Assembly: GCF_047948215.1 (NCBI RefSeq)
Contig: NC_134456.1
Span: 198,288,034 to 198,352,033 of the forward strand
Length of the DNA stretch: 64,000 nt
Source: Lycorma delicatula
Lineage: Eukaryota; Arthropoda; Insecta; Hemiptera; Fulgoridae
Direction: 5' to 3'
Shown: positions 61,785-64,000 of the stretch, piece after piece
Layout of the letters: every line of letters starts with the position of its first letter
Numbering within the stretch: position 1 is the stretch's first letter
The notes under the pieces: model-generated
Told to the model about the DNA's origin: nothing
Databases searched by the model: none
What the model saw: only the letters and a program-made list of their open reading frames with translations
Made by a program: the position numbers and the translations under genes

Positions 61785-61891
61785 CTGTCTATGTTGATGA
61801 TGTGACTGAATTTGAGAATTATGATTCTGAGGAGGTTGTTGCTGTTGCTGTTGTTTAGCATCATAGTCCATCTGTTCACCTTCTTCATCTT
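61785..61891 (-). CDS. Exon of an unidentified minus-strand gene, acidic then poly-Q
   Basis: On minus, after a T/G-rich acceptor ending TTAATATAG, 107 bases encode (x)DEEGEQMDYDAK, a run of six Gln, PPQNHNSQIQ and SHHQHRQ. The end is CAG|GCAAGT, the consensus of a rare GC-AG donor. It ends in phase 0. Coding is supported by the frame, the splice sites and composition unlike the neighbourhood. The gene continues beyond the window on minus and may end at 43000-43035. Alternatively the frame continues to a stop at 61728. The protein is not recognised and is probably a disordered, perhaps nuclear, segment. Confidence 0.45.
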
Positions 61892-64000
61892 CTATATTAA
61901 CACAGCACAACACACAACATACCACATATATGTACATATGTAAATAATTTAACAATATGAAAACACATAAGAATATCCTTCAATGTAGTTTACTATGAAT
62001 ATCATAAAATTCATACACATACAAAGTCTTTGCACAAATTTTTAAACATCACTATAATAACTAAAGCACAGTTATCTGGAATAATGAAATTAATGTGAAC
62101 ACAATGACCTAAGTCATATACAAATGGAAAATATGTTAAAACCACAGTTATGTAGTGTATAACACTCTTATGTAAAACTGAAATAAAGTTCTTTTCTATT
62201 TTAATTGCTTAATTAAGCATTAAATTTAATGTACAGTATTTTAAAGAAAAACTAATTAAATAGTTAGAAAAATCTTAATTTTTAAGATTTTAAAAATGTT
62301 TAATTTTTAAAAATTATCTTATCTTGTTTCCTGGACTAGGCGCTAAATTTTATTCTATTACTATCTCATTTCAAGGAGCAATATTCCAAGTACAATGGGA
62401 TATAAGTAAGGATAAAATATCAGTATTAGATTTCACACATTTTACAAATGATTTCTCTTAGAAAAAAAGTTTCACAGCAATGAATGCATTTTTTCCACAT
62501 GAGTAATAGCATATAGTCTACATAACCTGGCTTCTATACAGTTAAACTCATTAAAAAATAACTCAGAACTTTTTTTTTAATTTTATAAAATAATACTACT
62601 CATAATCATATAATATATTGTGCTAACAGTAAACAGTTAAAAGACAAACACCAACAATGATTTGATTAAAATGGTGGTTTGGCAGAATTAATAATGAACA
62701 CCTTAACATTTCCTGAAGAGCAAGCAATTCGAGTAGAAATAGAAATACCAACAATAAAGAATTAAGTGGGATATTAAGAATAAACGTACTCTATTAGTAT
62801 AAGAGCTAAAATAAACTAAAGCTATATTTGGTTGATAATGATTTTAAAAAACTCCAATAAATACAGCAGTTCATGATCTTTCTTTGTTAACAATATCTTT
62901 AAATGGTTAATTCGACTAAAAATATTTTTAAACACTGATTCTGATAAGTAGCAAAGTAGAAATGTATCTTTTATAAGAAAAGGAACTAATTCATAATTTT
63001 GGGATAAGAATAAGGAATGGGAGAATTTAAGAATTATTAAATCACAGAGAGTACTTCAGTAGATCAGTATCATTTACAATTTTTTTAAGAACTATTAGCA
63101 TTGATAATATCAAGAATAACAAGAATGCAAATTTTTGGTGTTTTACACAAAAATTGCACATTATTTTATACATTTCGTCCTTGTCCAAAATGATTAAATC
63201 CATTATTCATTATTTTATAAAACAGCTTCATCTTATCCATATTCATACTTGCATCGATTCGAGAGCCTAATCTTTACATACTCCAGTTACAGCAGTATTT
63301 TTTTTAAAAACACACAAAGTTGATTCATACGAGTAAAGTCGTTAAGTAATCAAGATGTAAACAGCTGACAGTACGTATTAAAAAAAACCTGTGAATAGCC
63401 AGCCTGCATGGAAAATCTATGCATCCCTTTCTGATATGTTAACAAATAATAAAAAAAAGTCTTTCTGCATCATATTTTCACCTAAACATTCACTAAAGAT
63501 ACGTGCAAAGAACCACTGAAATGTACAAAAAAGTCATAATTTTATAAACCTGCAAACACACTTCCCTTAATAGAAATCACAAGCAATTCACTCACAACAG
63601 TATAACTTCATTTGGTTTAAACAACTTCTTGAATTTTATATCGACGTTTACATTGAAGCAAAATTCAATATTCTACATAGTTACATAACTTGAAAAACTC
63701 CTGACAGTAAGCAGTTATCATAAATGTAATACTACAGTATAGTGTCCATCTAAAACAACAATGGAAACAAATCAATTTATCTGAGACAATGTAATACATA
63801 ATCTATATCTCCTGCCAGTAAAATTCATATATTATGTATTCCTAACAGAAAAAAGTTACAGCCACAACTCAGATTTTGGATTCACCTAATATCGTGAACC
63901 ATCTACTTTAAGATAAATGAGTTTTTGGGATGTTTAAAATATAAAAAATCAAACAGAATATGACTTCTACATTTGTATGCAAGTAGAAAGGTGTTTCTTT
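61892..64000. other. AT-rich sequence, probably intronic
   Basis: Upstream (minus-strand sense) of the poly-Q exon. No exon, RNA gene or repeat was recognised. Confidence 0.4.

Noticed and set aside
1..64000. CRISPR array, bacterial operon or phage system
   Set aside because: No regularly spaced direct repeats, ribosome-binding sites or prokaryotic gene density; the window is eukaryotic.

Overview
The window is AT-rich eukaryotic DNA from an arthropod, almost certainly an insect. The reasons are a spliced corkscrew/SHP2 phosphatase gene with GT-AG introns, tRNA-derived SINEs, and a dense load of insect-type transposons (mariner, Tigger/pogo, piggyBac, hAT, RTE-like LINEs, a Penelope-like element). 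The repeat mix looks hemipteran to me, but that is an impression and no species is assigned. There are no operons, CRISPR arrays or bacterial features.

Layout. 1-7802: non-coding, probably an upstream intron of the phosphatase gene, with a ~1.4 kb inverted-repeat element (545-1935) and a SINE with perfect 15-bp target duplications (3375-3670). 7803-24458 (+): nine exons giving the last 469 residues of the csw/SHP2 protein (end of the C-terminal SH2 domain, complete PTP domain, and a tail with two YxN tyrosines and a proline-rich end). Its introns hold three mariner relics, a solo LTR, a degenerate Penelope-like retroelement with GIY-YIG domain and ~500-bp inverted arms, and a TIR element. 24459-32700: intergenic, with a small ORF, a fourth mariner and a nest of dispersed repeats. 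32720-36833 (-): a full-length but dead RTE-like LINE joined at its 5' end to an RT fragment of a second copy. 36834-46580: non-coding, with a SINE, a piggyBac relic, a possible last exon of a minus-strand gene (43000-43035) and a Tigger relic. 46581-49899 (+): a near-identical inverted copy of the RTE LINE. 49900-64000: a 2.37-kb DNA transposon with terminal inverted repeats and a decayed Cys-rich ORF (51788-54153), piggyBac-like and hAT relics, a second copy of the first SINE, and a polyglutamine exon of a minus-strand gene (61785-61891).

How it fits together. Two host genes appear to converge: csw on + ending at 24458, and an unidentified gene on - that may run from beyond 64000 to a terminal exon near 43 kb. 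Nearly everything else is mobile-element debris. The most unusual items are the TIR element at 51788-54153, the Penelope-like element with a hammerhead-like core, the two inverted LINE copies that share the same disabling lesions, the chimeric LINE junction at 36034/36035, and two SINE families with different tRNA heads but a common 3' tail.
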